Assembly: GCF_900108395.1 (NCBI RefSeq)
Contig: NZ_FNXE01000002.1
Location: 80,803-144,802 of the forward strand
DNA length: 64,000 nt
Reading direction: 5' to 3'
DNA from: Paenimyroides marinum
GTDB taxonomy: Bacteria; Bacteroidota; Bacteroidia; Flavobacteriales; Flavobacteriaceae
Of the stretch, positions 53,851-62,080 are shown in pieces. Position 1 is the stretch's first letter; the number at the start of each line of letters is the position of its first letter. A program made the translations under genes and the position numbers. The notes beneath the pieces are model-generated. The model worked only from the letters and a program-made list of their open reading frames with translations, had not been told where the DNA came from and ran no database searches.

Positions 53851-56289
53851 TTAATCTATTTTGTATAACTCAGGGTTTTTAAATTGAGCAGTAGCATTAT
53901 TGGTGTTCATTTGAAATGAAATTCCGTCTGCATCTTTAGGTAGGGTAATAGTAACAATTAAGGTTTGATAATTACTATTAGCTACAGCTGTAGTTTTAAT
54001 AGAAGTAGTATGGATATTTGAGGTATACCATTGATTTTTAGCTCTTAATCTTAATCCTAATGTTACATTTTCAGAATGGACGGGATCGGTTTTTACCATA
54101 ACTTTTGCCATATAAGTAGCTCCCGGTTTTAAATTGTTAATATTTTGTAGATAAATACCTGTTTCGTCTCTTCTTTGCATAGAATTAATAACGTATTCTT
54201 TTGTTTTATTTTCATCTATTTTTATATGAAATTCGGCTGATTGGATTCGAGACCATGTTGTCCATTTGGTTCCCAGAATATTAGTTGATATTGATTTAGG
54301 ATTTATATTAGCGCGTGAAAATTTTTGATAAGCAGTAAGAGATTCTTTTATATAATTATCAGGAAAATTATCTACAAGTACAGTTATTTCTTTATTCAAT
54401 TGCTTTTGTTCATTATTTTGTTGATACCAATCAATCAAATTAATAGAGGGGGTCAAAACAAGGCTTTCAAGACGCAAGATATCTTTTTCTAATGAGTTAT
54501 TTTTGTTAAAGGCTGTGGCATTTACGCCTAAAATATTTTTTTGTTTAAACACTTTATTCCAAAATAAATGACGTTCATTAGTTAATGCTTTAAAATCTTC
54601 AATAAGTGTGTAGACCTTTTTAGCATTGTCGCCATTCGTGATTTGTATAGAATTAATTTTTTTTAATAAAGCATATTCTTTTACATAAAAACTATAAAAT
54701 GTTAAGCCGTCTTTCACAATAGTAATTCTATTTTTTACAAGTTGATTGTTTGAACTATTTAATGCTTGATTTAGAAGTCGGAAGCCTTCTTTTAAATCAT
54801 TCTCATCCATTACTAAAGCTTGTTGAATTGGATTATTGTATACATCCTTTGTATATTTATCCTTAGGAGTATCCCAACAATTTTCAAGTAGTTCATAATA
54901 CTTTTTCATTTCTTTATTGGAAGTTTCATACATTTTGTTATAAAACTCGTCTAACAAATCGTCTATGTTTAGACTGGTATTCCATTGCAATTTAGAAAAT
55001 GCCCATATCATAGGAGCTGTATGCGGAAGGAATGTGTATATTTCAGAATACATTCCTTCAATAGATTCGTTAGAATCAAACTTCATTGCTTGGTCTAAAC
55101 TATGTGGAAAAAAACGAGGGGCGATAGAATTAAAACCAATATAATTATATCTGGAAAGATGATTAATATACTTTTTCCAGTCTTTGGTTTGCTTTTTATA
55201 GTTTTTCTTTGAAGAGTCATTAGACCATTTTGCCCAATCTTGTGTCATATATCCAAAAACGTTATCTTCAATGTGATTAATTGCCTGAGGAGGTTCTTGT
55301 GTATGTAGATAAATTAAAGTACCAATATATTTTTCTGGATATGTTTTTTTTATTTCTTTAGCTACAATATTTACAAACGTATAATAGCGGTCTGTATAAT
55401 TACGGGTATTATTATTGGGGTTTGGTGCATCCATGGCTTTACACAAATCACATTCACACATATTATATACATCATCCATTCCAAGAGAAAATGAAGTAAC
55501 ACTACTATTTTTTTTGAAATAGTCTTTAATATATTCTATCGTTAATTTTTGAACATCTGGATTACCAATACATGGCCACCAATATTTATCGCTTTTTAAA
55601 GGAATTCTTCTTTTTCCATTTATAAGTGGATAATATTCTGGATGCTTTTTAGTATATTTCTCGGGAGGAAAAATTTTAAAAATATTATTTTGAAAATCTC
55701 TCCAAGGTGCTGTTTTTCCACTAGGATTAATTGTTTTATTATATTGATTCCAGTTATCCCATTCTTCATTATAGTTGTGTGACGACCAAAATCTAGGTGA
55801 GATATCAGGTTTAATGGTATAATTATCAAATGAAACTTCAAGATCTTTAGATTTTAGAGCAGGAATATATTCCCAATCAGTCCCTGGAGCAAACCATCGA
55901 ATACCTAATTCATTTTCAATAAAAGTATAAACAGCATAAGCTGTAGCCGTATTATTAGCACCAGACAAATAAATGTTATTATTCTTAGATTCTATATAAC
56001 AAGTTTCAGGTGGTGAAGTACTAACTTCATTATATTTTTTATTGCCTATATAAATTAGTATTCCATGTGCATTTTGTTTATTGTTTACAATTGGAACTTT
56101 ACAACCACTTATTTTCTCAATATAATACTGTAAATTTTTAGCACTTGTATATATATCTTTTGAAGTATTTTTATCAATGATAATTGTACTATTAGAACGA
56201 CCATTTTCTGTAAGTTTAAAGTTTTCAGCTTTTGCACAAGAAACAAAAGCTAAAAAAAGTATATAGATTAGAAAAATTTTATCTTTCAT
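53851..56289 (-). CDS. DUF4838 family glycoside-hydrolase-like secreted protein
   Basis: This 812-residue exported protein has a signal peptide MKDKIFLIYILFLAFVSC; either the Cys18 lipobox or AKA cleavage is possible. Residues 30-130 form an alpha-glucuronidase-N-like domain (NLQYYIEKISGCKVPIV, AYAVYTFIENELGIRWFAPG). The DUF4838 TIM-barrel-like domain follows, with FSLGMDDVYNMCECDLCKAM and DRYYTFVNIVAKEIKKTYPE. The last 170 residues are beta-rich, like a carbohydrate-binding module. It probably binds or cuts a polysaccharide. It is the only complete minus-strand gene within the locus and lies convergent to the ATP-grasp gene. Confidence 0.88.
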   Translation of the reverse strand: MKDKIFLIYILFLAFVSCAKAENFKLTENGRSNSTIIIDKNTSKDIYTSAKNLQYYIEKISGCKVPIVNNKQNAHGILIYIGNKKYNEVSTSPPETCYIESKNNNIYLSGANNTATAYAVYTFIENELGIRWFAPGTDWEYIPALKSKDLEVSFDNYTIKPDISPRFWSSHNYNEEWDNWNQYNKTINPSGKTAPWRDFQNNIFKIFPPEKYTKKHPEYYPLINGKRRIPLKSDKYWWPCIGNPDVQKLTIEYIKDYFKKNSSVTSFSLGMDDVYNMCECDLCKAMDAPNPNNNTRNYTDRYYTFVNIVAKEIKKTYPEKYIGTLIYLHTQEPPQAINHIEDNVFGYMTQDWAKWSNDSSKKNYKKQTKDWKKYINHLSRYNYIGFNSIAPRFFPHSLDQAMKFDSNESIEGMYSEIYTFLPHTAPMIWAFSKLQWNTSLNIDDLLDEFYNKMYETSNKEMKKYYELLENCWDTPKDKYTKDVYNNPIQQALVMDENDLKEGFRLLNQALNSSNNQLVKNRITIVKDGLTFYSFYVKEYALLKKINSIQITNGDNAKKVYTLIEDFKALTNERHLFWNKVFKQKNILGVNATAFNKNNSLEKDILRLESLVLTPSINLIDWYQQNNEQKQLNKEITVLVDNFPDNYIKESLTAYQKFSRANINPKSISTNILGTKWTTWSRIQSAEFHIKIDENKTKEYVINSMQRRDETGIYLQNINNLKPGATYMAKVMVKTDPVHSENVTLGLRLRAKNQWYTSNIHTTSIKTTAVANSNYQTLIVTITLPKDADGISFQMNTNNATAQFKNPELYKID

Positions 56290-56380
56290 AGCAATGAGTA
56301 ATTAAATTCACTATAAATGTATATATATATTACGAAGTAAACAAATTACATTCAATCCGAAACAGATACCTGTATTTTAA

Positions 56381-56506
56381 GAATCTCAGCATTCGGTGTT
56401 CGAAGCCAAAAATACAATAAATAAACCCTCTGTAATTCCTGTCAGTACAACTGTATTAAGAAATCCAAGTAGAATTATTAAGATAAAAGACATTTCAATT
56501 TTATAA
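56381..56506 (+). pseudogene. Possible relic of a hexapeptide acetyltransferase
   Basis: An open stretch without start codon ends in KPSVIPVSTTVLRNPSRIIK and a TAA at 56504-56506. The last 20 residues resemble the C-terminal end of PglD/WbbJ-type sugar acetyltransferases (DVTDNATVVGNPGRVIK in the fragment at 63654). An acetyltransferase next to a DegT aminotransferase is the usual order in such loci, which supports the reading. The evidence is short. Confidence 0.4.
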
Positions 56507-56513
56507 ATTTAAG

Positions 56514-56521
56514 TAAATTTG
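56514..56521 (+). promoter_or_regulatory. Promoter -7 box for the aminotransferase gene
   Basis: TAAATTTG lies 16 bases before the ATG at 56538, within the otherwise decayed upstream space. Confidence 0.5.
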
Positions 56522-56537
56522 CAATAAAACAAACCTA

Positions 56538-57674
56538 ATGAACGATAAAATATGGTTGTCTTCTCCACACATGGGTGGCAACGAATTAAAATACATCCAC
56601 GAGGCATTTAATGCCAACTGGGTAGCTCCGCTAGGACCAAATGTAAACGGTTTTGAAGAAGACATCGAGCAATTTCTGAAAACCGATGTAAAAGTAGCGG
56701 CATTGTCAGCAGGAACAGCGGCATTGCATTTGGCATTGATTGAATGCGGTGTTTCACAAGGCGATGAAGTCATTTGCCAATCGATGACGTTTTCGGCATC
56801 TGCCAATCCTATTGCTTACCAAGGAGCTATTCCGGTTTTTGTAGATTCAGAACCCGATACCTGGAACATTTGTCCGGTTGCGTTGGAAGAAGCTATTAAA
56901 GACCGCATTGCCAAAGGAAAAACGCCAAAAGCCATTGTAGCTGTGCATTTATACGGTATGCCTTTCAAAGTAGATGAAGTAATGGCTGTTGCCAATAAAT
57001 ACAACATTCCGGTCATTGAAGATGCAGCAGAAGCCTTAGGTTCTACCTACAAAGGAAAAGCGTGTGGAACGTTTGGTCGTTTTGGAGTATTGTCGTTTAA
57101 CGGCAACAAGATCATTACCACTTCAGGCGGCGGCGCATTGGTTTGCCATACGCAGGAAGACAAGGATAAAACCGTTTTTCTTTCAACGCAAGCTCGTGAT
57201 AATGCACCACATTACCAGCATTCGGAAATTGGCTACAATTATCGTATGAGTAACATCTGTGCCGGAATTGGTCGAGGACAAATGGAAGTTTTACCAAGTA
57301 GAGTAGAAGCTCGCAGAAAAATGCACGATTTTTATGTACAACTATTTAAAGATATTGACGGAGTAACCGTTTTTGCAGAACCAGATTCGGACTATTATTC
57401 TAACCATTGGTTATCGGCTATTATCGTTGATCCGAAAGTTACCGGTAACAGCAGAGAAGATTTGCGATTGGCATTGTTGGAAGATAATATCGAATCACGT
57501 CCGTTGTGGAAACCAATGCATTTACAACCTGTATTTTCTAATTCGCCTTATTACGGAGGGAATGTATCAGAACAATTATTTGAAAATGGTCTGTGCCTGC
57601 CATCAGGTTCTAATTTAACCGACGAAGAACGCGAGCGTATTGCAACGAAAGTGAAAGAAGTTTTTGGAAAATAA
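56538..57674 (+). CDS. DegT/DnrJ/EryC1 family sugar aminotransferase, PglE-like
   Basis: This 378-residue PLP enzyme puts an amino group on a keto-sugar nucleotide. The N-terminal IWLSSPHMGGNELKYIHEAF and WVAPLGPNVNGFEEDIEQFL are typical of PglE-type 4-aminotransferases. ALSAGTAALHLALI, VEDAAEALGSTYKGKACG-like sequence (here VIEDAAEALGSTYKGKACG) and the PLP-binding lysine in LSFNGNKIITTSGGG (near residue 190) follow. No partner 4,6-dehydratase is intact in the window, but relics of a CapD-like dehydratase and of PglD-like acetyltransferases are. It has its own promoter and terminator. Confidence 0.93.
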   Translation: MNDKIWLSSPHMGGNELKYIHEAFNANWVAPLGPNVNGFEEDIEQFLKTDVKVAALSAGTAALHLALIECGVSQGDEVICQSMTFSASANPIAYQGAIPVFVDSEPDTWNICPVALEEAIKDRIAKGKTPKAIVAVHLYGMPFKVDEVMAVANKYNIPVIEDAAEALGSTYKGKACGTFGRFGVLSFNGNKIITTSGGGALVCHTQEDKDKTVFLSTQARDNAPHYQHSEIGYNYRMSNICAGIGRGQMEVLPSRVEARRKMHDFYVQLFKDIDGVTVFAEPDSDYYSNHWLSAIIVDPKVTGNSREDLRLALLEDNIESRPLWKPMHLQPVFSNSPYYGGNVSEQLFENGLCLPSGSNLTDEERERIATKVKEVFGK

Positions 57675-57680
57675 TATATA

Positions 57681-57710
57681 AAACGACTGGAGTAATTCAG
57701 TCGTTTTTAG
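57681..57710 (+). terminator. Terminator of the aminotransferase gene
   Basis: AAACGACTG (57681-57689) pairs with CAGTCGTTT (57698-57706), followed by T residues. Confidence 0.85.
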
Positions 57711-57750
57711 TTAAATTTCCAAACTATTTTTCATCATACAGAATCTATTT

Positions 57751-58172
57751 ATGATTTCCGCATCACAACCGTTCCTCTTTCTCTAAAAGTCTTTTTAAAA
57801 AGTCTACACCGTTTTATGTCACAAAACGGTTTTGAAGTAGTAGGTGTGTCTAGCCAAGGTAAGGAATTACAAGATGTACAGAACGAAGAAGCAGTCCAAA
57901 CGGTTGCTTTGGAAATGACCCGTACTATTTCGCCAGTCAAAGATTTAAAATCTTTGTGGAAATTTTATAAGTTATGTAAAAAAGAAAAACCACTAATGGT
58001 ACATTCTCATACTCCCAAAGCAGGCATTGTCGGAATGTTAGGTGCTAAATTAGCGGGTGTACCCATTCGTTTACATACCGTAGCAGGCATGCCTTTAATG
58101 GAAGCAACTGGTTTAAAACGTAAAGTGTTAGATGTTGTCGAGAAGTTAACCGATTTCTCAGTTGTTTTTTAG
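57751..58172 (+). pseudogene. N-terminal relic of a family 4 glycosyltransferase
   Basis: From 57759 one frame reads RITTVPLSLKVFLKSLHRFM, NGFEVVGVSSQGKEL, then VHSHTPKAGIVGMLGAKLAG and LHTVAGMPLMEATGLKRKVL, the first 140 residues of a GT4 enzyme. The donor-binding half is missing: after VVEKLTDFSVVF the frame stops and the control region of the next module begins. The ATG at 57751 is one base out of frame with the rest (ATGATTTCC where ATGATCCG or similar is expected), so the start is broken as well. A second fragment of the same kind of gene is at 63298. Confidence 0.85.
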
Positions 58173-58185
58173 ACAATTTACCTTA

Positions 58186-58266
58186 TAGTTATACCTTGAA
58201 GTTTTTATTTTTACCGTAAAGTTATAGTTATATCTATAATTATTTGTAATTTTACAGAAAGTTATA
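58186..58266 (+). promoter_or_regulatory. Repeated GTTATA motifs upstream of the first DUF4143 ATPase gene
   Basis: GTTATA occurs at 58188, 58221, 58227 and 58261 in the same direction within 80 bases. The second ATPase gene at 62081 has copies at 61983 and 62024 and shares the longer GTTATATCT with this region. No clear TAnnTTTG box is visible here. Operator function is inferred from repetition. Confidence 0.45.
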
Positions 58267-58279
58267 ATCGTAATAAGTC

Positions 58280-59495
58280 ATGAATCTGAACATCCCAAAA
58301 TAGTATTCCACGTCCTTTATACATAGATAAAGTAGAGCCTTTTATCGGAAAAAGCCTGATAAAAGTATTTACAGGTCAGCGACGTGTTGGGAAAAGTCAT
58401 TTGTTGTTTCAGTTAATGGCAATTATCAAAGAAAAAGACTCTGAAAGCAACATCATTTATATCAACAAAGAGGATTTGGCTTTTAGAGCAATAAAAAATG
58501 CGTCGGATTTAAATAATTATGTTCTTGAAAATCTGTCGGAAACGGAAAAAAATTATGTTTTTATAGACGAAATCCAGGAAATCGAGCATTTTGAGGATGC
58601 TTTACGTTCTTTATTGTTAAACAATTCTATTGATTTATATTGCACAGGCAGCAATGCGGAGTTGCTCTCCGGAGATATTGCAGGAAGACTGAGCGGACGT
58701 TTTATAGAAATACAAGTATATAGTTTGACTTATACAGAGTTTTTAACCTTTCAGCAGATAGGCGATACCGATGAGTCTTTACAAAAATATATGAAATATG
58801 GCGGTTTGCCTTATTTGAAGCATATAGCCTTAGAAGACAATGTTGTTTTTGAATATCTTAAAAACATCTACTCAACCATCGTTTTTAGAGATATCATCAA
58901 CCGGTATGCTGTTCGCAATACGCCTTTTTTAGAGCAATTAATATTTTTCTTAGCCTCCAATATCGGGAGCATTTTTTCTGCCAAAAAAATCAGTGATTTT
59001 CTAAAATCTCAAAAAACTAACATAGCACCCAATCAGGTACAAATTTATGTTCAGCATCTTGCCAGTGCTTTTTTAATTCATCAGGTAAAACGCTATGATG
59101 TAGAAGGCAAGCGATTATTTGAAATAGGAGAGAAATATTATTTTGAAAACTTAGGTATTCGCAATGCACTTTGGGGGTACCGCCCGCAAGATATAGGAAA
59201 AATAATGGAGAATGTGGTCTATAATCATTTGGTAGCCCATAATTATACGGTTAATGTGGGTATATTAGGAGCCAACGAAATTGATTTTATAGCCGAGAAA
59301 AACGGTGAAAAGGTATATATTCAGGTAGCATTATCATTATTAGAAGAAAAAACAATTCAAAGAGAATTTGGTAATTTGCAAAAGATAAAAGACAATTATC
59401 CTAAAATGGTCATAACTATGGATACTTTTTCAGGAAATACCATAGGGGGCATAGCTGCTATAGATTTAAAAAGTTTTTTGACCAATAGATGGTAA
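58280..59495 (+). pseudogene. AAA/DUF4143 ATPase with a one-base frameshift at codon 7
   Basis: The ATG at 58280 reads MNLNIPK and hits a TAG. Removing one A from the AAAA run at 58297-58300 gives MNLNIPNSIPRPLYIDKVEP, which joins the 397-codon frame that ends at 59495. The protein then has Walker A FTGQRRVGKSHLLFQ, Walker B NYVFIDEIQEIEHFE, sensor YCTGSNAELLSG, a winged-helix middle, and a C-terminal PDDEXK-like domain (ENVVYNHLVAHNYTVNVGIL, EIDFIAEKN, YIQVAL). In that domain the usual ExK is QVA, so the nuclease centre looks incomplete. It could be expressed from an internal start, but would then lose the Walker A. Confidence 0.8.
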
Positions 59496-59505
59496 CAGGG
59501 ACTAG

Positions 59506-59545
59506 AAAACAGAGATTAGAAAACAGGGACTAGAAATAGGGAACT
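59506..59545 (+). repeat. Short imperfect tandem repeat
   Basis: The motif GGGACTAGAAAACA and its variant GAGATTAGAAAACA alternate about three times. It separates the ATPase gene from the next relic. Confidence 0.6.
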
Positions 59546-59578
59546 TGGATTAGGAGTTTAAAGAAAATTAATGATACA

Positions 59579-59626
59579 ATGAAAACGCATAAAGATTTAG
59601 ACGTTTGGAATCATTCTTTGTGCTGA
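59579..59626 (+). pseudogene. Start of a four-helix bundle (IVS) gene, truncated
   Basis: MKTHKDLDVWNHSLC and a stop: the first 11 residues match the usual beginning of S23/IVS proteins. Compare RLDVWQGSRKFV in the complete gene at 40223. The family sequence ends at about 59606, where a DUF1016-type fragment begins in another frame. Confidence 0.6.
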
Positions 59627-59813
59627 AAAAGATGAAATTACGGCAGAATATATTTTGGACGGGTTTAAGAATAAAGTATTTACCTCTAAATATGTAACGA
59701 TACTTCCTAATAAACAAAAACTAACAGAGGAAGTAGAAAATGTATTAATAAAAGATAATAAACTACCTGTTGTGCATTTGGACAAAAATTCGTCTGTTCG
59801 AGTAAAAATCTGA
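59607..59813 (+). pseudogene. C-terminal relic of a PDDEXK (DUF1016/YhcG-like) nuclease
   Basis: The frame reads GIILCAEKDEITAEYILDGF, then SKYVTILPNKQKLTEEVENV and LIKDNKL. The GIILC-x-KDE segment is typical of the end of the DUF1016 nuclease domain. At KDNKL the frame runs into the MITE-like element and stops inside it. If the element and one copy of its 10-bp flank are removed, the next codon is TAG, a natural end. The N-terminal part of the nuclease gene is absent. Confidence 0.6.
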
Positions 59814-59935
59814 AAGATTTTGTATCGGGAACTAAATAAAAAGACTTCTCGATACAAAATTTCTTCCACTTCGTTACAGAAATCTCACTCGAAGTGACGT
59901 TAGTTGATATTTTTGTTTCCTAAATGCACAACAAG
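59766..59935. mobile_element. MITE-like element, complete 170-bp copy
   Basis: Terminal inverted repeats of 14 bases, CCTGTTGTGCATTT (59766-59779) and AAATGCACAACAAG (59922-59935), match with one difference. TAATAAACTA lies directly outside both ends (59756-59765 and 59936-59945), as a 10-bp target duplication would. Inside is a second inverted pair (59817-59830 with 59847-59860) and a segment TTCGAGTAAAAATC...ATCGGGAAC related to the interspersed repeats of 37-42 kb. No coding capacity. A second copy starts at 63846. Confidence 0.88.
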
Positions 59936-59955
59936 TAATAAACTATAGTCAAACA

Positions 59956-60054
59956 ATGAACATTCTCTTCACCTGTGCAGGACGTCGCATTTATTTAATA
60001 AATTTACCAAAAAGTTTGTTTTATTTTTTTAACCGTATTCTCTTATCAATATAA
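59956..60054 (+). pseudogene. N-terminal fragment of a second ATP-grasp gene
   Basis: MNILFTCAGRRIYLIN matches the first 16 residues of the complete ATP-grasp gene at 52773 (MNILFTCAGRRNYLIN). The frame then departs into unrelated residues and stops at 60054. It starts 11 bases after the right flank of the MITE-like element. Confidence 0.8.
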
Positions 60055-60058
60055 ACAG

Positions 60059-60066
60059 TAACTTTG
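60059..60066 (+). promoter_or_regulatory. Promoter -7 box for the AlbA_2 ATPase gene
   Basis: TAACTTTG lies 25 bases before the ATG at 60091 and just upstream of the in-frame TTG at 60072. Confidence 0.45.
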
Positions 60067-60071
60067 TTTAG

Positions 60072-61547
60072 TTGTTAATCATATCTATAAATGACCCAAG
60101 AGCAATCATACACCTAATTACTTCCGGAGAAAGCGACCGTATCGAGCGTACTGTTTCGGTTAGCAATACGGATAAGTTTTCGGAAGCAGTGTGTGCTTTT
60201 GCCAATGATTTTCCTAATCACAGGCAATCCGGTTATTTATTAATTGGCGTGAAAGATAACGGCACGCTTTCAGGGTTAAAAGTTACCGATGATTTGCTGA
60301 AAAACTTGGGAGCTTTGCGTTCCGAAGGAAATATACTACCTCCTCCGATTATTCATATTGAAAAAAAATCTTTTCCCGATGGCGATGTGGCTGTAGTGGA
60401 AGTAAAACCTTCGTTTTTTCCGCCTGTAAGATATAAAGGCAAAGTTTGGATTCGTATCGGACCGAGAAAAGCGGTAGCCAACGAAGCAGAAGAACGTATC
60501 CTAATTGAAAAAAGACAAGTCGGAATCACAACTTTTGATAGTTGTTCGTTGGCTCATTCAACGTTAGAAGATATAGATGTAGAGCTTTTCAAACATCATT
60601 ACTTGCCAAAAGCAATAGATAACGAATTATTGGAGCGTGATACAAGGGCATTAAGCGACAAAATGGCATCGCTTCGTCTTTTTGATACCACTGCTAAGAC
60701 GCCTACAGTTGCCGGTATATTGTTATTAGGCAAAAAACCGGAATACTTTTTGCCTGGGGCTTATGTACAATACGTTAGATTTGGTGGAACAGGTCGGGAA
60801 GCGAGTGTTTTGCGGGAGGTTAAGTTTTCGGCAAATCTGATTACAATGCTGAATAAACTGGACAGTTTTATAGATACTTCATTGGTAGAAAGAAAACCTG
60901 TGCCGGTGTCGGTGCTTCGGGAAGAACAGGTTTTGAATTATCCGTATTGGGCATTGAGGGAGTTGCTTATGAACGCTGTAATGCACAGAGATTATCAGTC
61001 GAATATGCCTGTTCGGTTGTATCAGTTTGACGACCGTATCGAAATTATGAATGCAGGAGGGTTGTATGGCAACGCCCGTCCGGAAAATTTTCCGAATGTA
61101 AACGATTACCGTAATCCTATAATTGCTGAAACAATGAAAGTATTGGGCTATGTAAACCGTTTCAGTCGTGGTGTTTCAAGAGTTAATGAAGAATTATTGG
61201 AAAATGGCAACGGAAAAGCGATTTTTAATTTTGATTTAATGACGGTGTTTGAAGTAACGGTTCATCTTTCTAATGATTATCTTACACAAGTTAGTGACCC
61301 AGTTAGTGACCCAGTTAGTGACTTACTAAAAGTGATGGGTAAAGAAAATATTCCGATGAAAAGAGCTGATTTACAGCTTAAATTAGAATTTAAACATAAA
61401 AATTATTTTCTTAAAAACTATCTTAAACCTGCTTTAGAGCAAGGTTTAATAGAAATGACTATTCCTGATAAGCCCAATAGCAGATTGCAACGTTACCGAT
61501 TAACAGAAAAAGGGAGTAAACTGAAACAACAATTACAGAATAAATAA
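60072..61547 (+). CDS. AlbA_2 / RecG-C-like ATP-binding protein, start probably frameshifted
   Basis: This 491-residue protein of the Schlafen-AlbA_2 group is often labelled RecG-like or transcriptional regulator. LITSGESDRIERTVSVSNTD begins the AlbA_2 domain, with GYLLIGVKDNG and RYKGKVWIRIGPRKAVANEA. A GHKL-type ATPase segment follows (LRELLMNAVMHRDYQSNMPV, IEIMNAGGLYG), then VSDPVSDPVSDLLK repeats and a C-terminal winged helix. The natural start looks like the ATG at 60091 (MTQEQSYT), but it is out of frame and hits TAA; one missing base there would explain it. As it stands only the TTG at 60072 opens the frame. Confidence 0.8.
   Translation: MLIISINDPRAIIHLITSGESDRIERTVSVSNTDKFSEAVCAFANDFPNHRQSGYLLIGVKDNGTLSGLKVTDDLLKNLGALRSEGNILPPPIIHIEKKSFPDGDVAVVEVKPSFFPPVRYKGKVWIRIGPRKAVANEAEERILIEKRQVGITTFDSCSLAHSTLEDIDVELFKHHYLPKAIDNELLERDTRALSDKMASLRLFDTTAKTPTVAGILLLGKKPEYFLPGAYVQYVRFGGTGREASVLREVKFSANLITMLNKLDSFIDTSLVERKPVPVSVLREEQVLNYPYWALRELLMNAVMHRDYQSNMPVRLYQFDDRIEIMNAGGLYGNARPENFPNVNDYRNPIIAETMKVLGYVNRFSRGVSRVNEELLENGNGKAIFNFDLMTVFEVTVHLSNDYLTQVSDPVSDPVSDLLKVMGKENIPMKRADLQLKLEFKHKNYFLKNYLKPALEQGLIEMTIPDKPNSRLQRYRLTEKGSKLKQQLQNK
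61290..61325 (+). repeat. In-frame 12-bp repeat within the AlbA_2 gene
   Basis: GTTAGTGACCCA occurs at 61290 and 61302, and a third near-copy at 61314 encodes VSDL. The units encode VSDP and link the ATPase part to the winged helix. Gain or loss of units keeps the frame. Confidence 0.8.
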
Positions 61548-61556
61548 CCTTAATCA

Positions 61557-62030
61557 ATGTACAAAAACTTTTTCAAACGCCTTTTTGATTTCCTTGCAGC
61601 CTTTTTCGGATTGCTGTTATTAAGCCCGATTTTTATCGTTGTAACGATAGGATTGTACTTTGCCAATCAAGGAAAACCATTTTTCTTTCAGGCACGCCCA
61701 GGGTTGAATGAGAAAATCTTTAAGATTGTGAAGTTTAAAACGATGAACGATAAAAAAGATGCACAAGGAAATTTATTACCCGATGCTGACCGTTTAACAA
61801 CTATTGGTGCTTTTGTACGTAAAACATCTTTAGATGAAATTCCGCAATTAATCAATGTATTAAAAGGCGATATGAGTTTGATTGGTCCACGCCCGTTATT
61901 ACCACAATACCTGCCTTTGTACAATGCAGAACAAAAACGCAGGCATGAAGTACGCCCAGGCATTTCGGGTTGGGGTATTGAGGTTATATCTGTAAAAAGT
62001 TTACAAATAAAAATCTTTTTATGGTTATAA
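61557..62030 (+). pseudogene. Truncated second sugar-phosphate transferase
   Basis: Residues 1-139 closely follow the complete initiating transferase at 50711 (same N-terminal hydrophobic hairpin, [41 protein letters not shown]), including RPGISGW. At about 61973 the similarity stops and 17 unrelated residues ([18 protein letters not shown]) precede a TAA. The lost end includes the AQVNGRN motif and last helix, so activity is unlikely. The new tail is the control region of the following DUF4143 ATPase gene. Confidence 0.85.
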
Positions 62031-62075
62031 CCTTAAAAATTAAAAATAAAAAACTATCTTTGTGATCATAACCAT
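62021..62075 (+). promoter_or_regulatory. Promoter and inverted-repeat operator of the second DUF4143 ATPase gene
   Basis: TATCTTTG (62055-62062) is a good -7 box 18 bases before the ATG. It is bracketed by ATGGTTAT (62021-62028) and its exact complement ATAACCAT (62068-62075), and GTTATA copies occur at 61983 and 62024. The arrangement suits a repressor that covers the promoter, possibly the ATPase itself through its winged helix. That role is inferred. Confidence 0.55.
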
Positions 62076-62080
62076 AAAAA

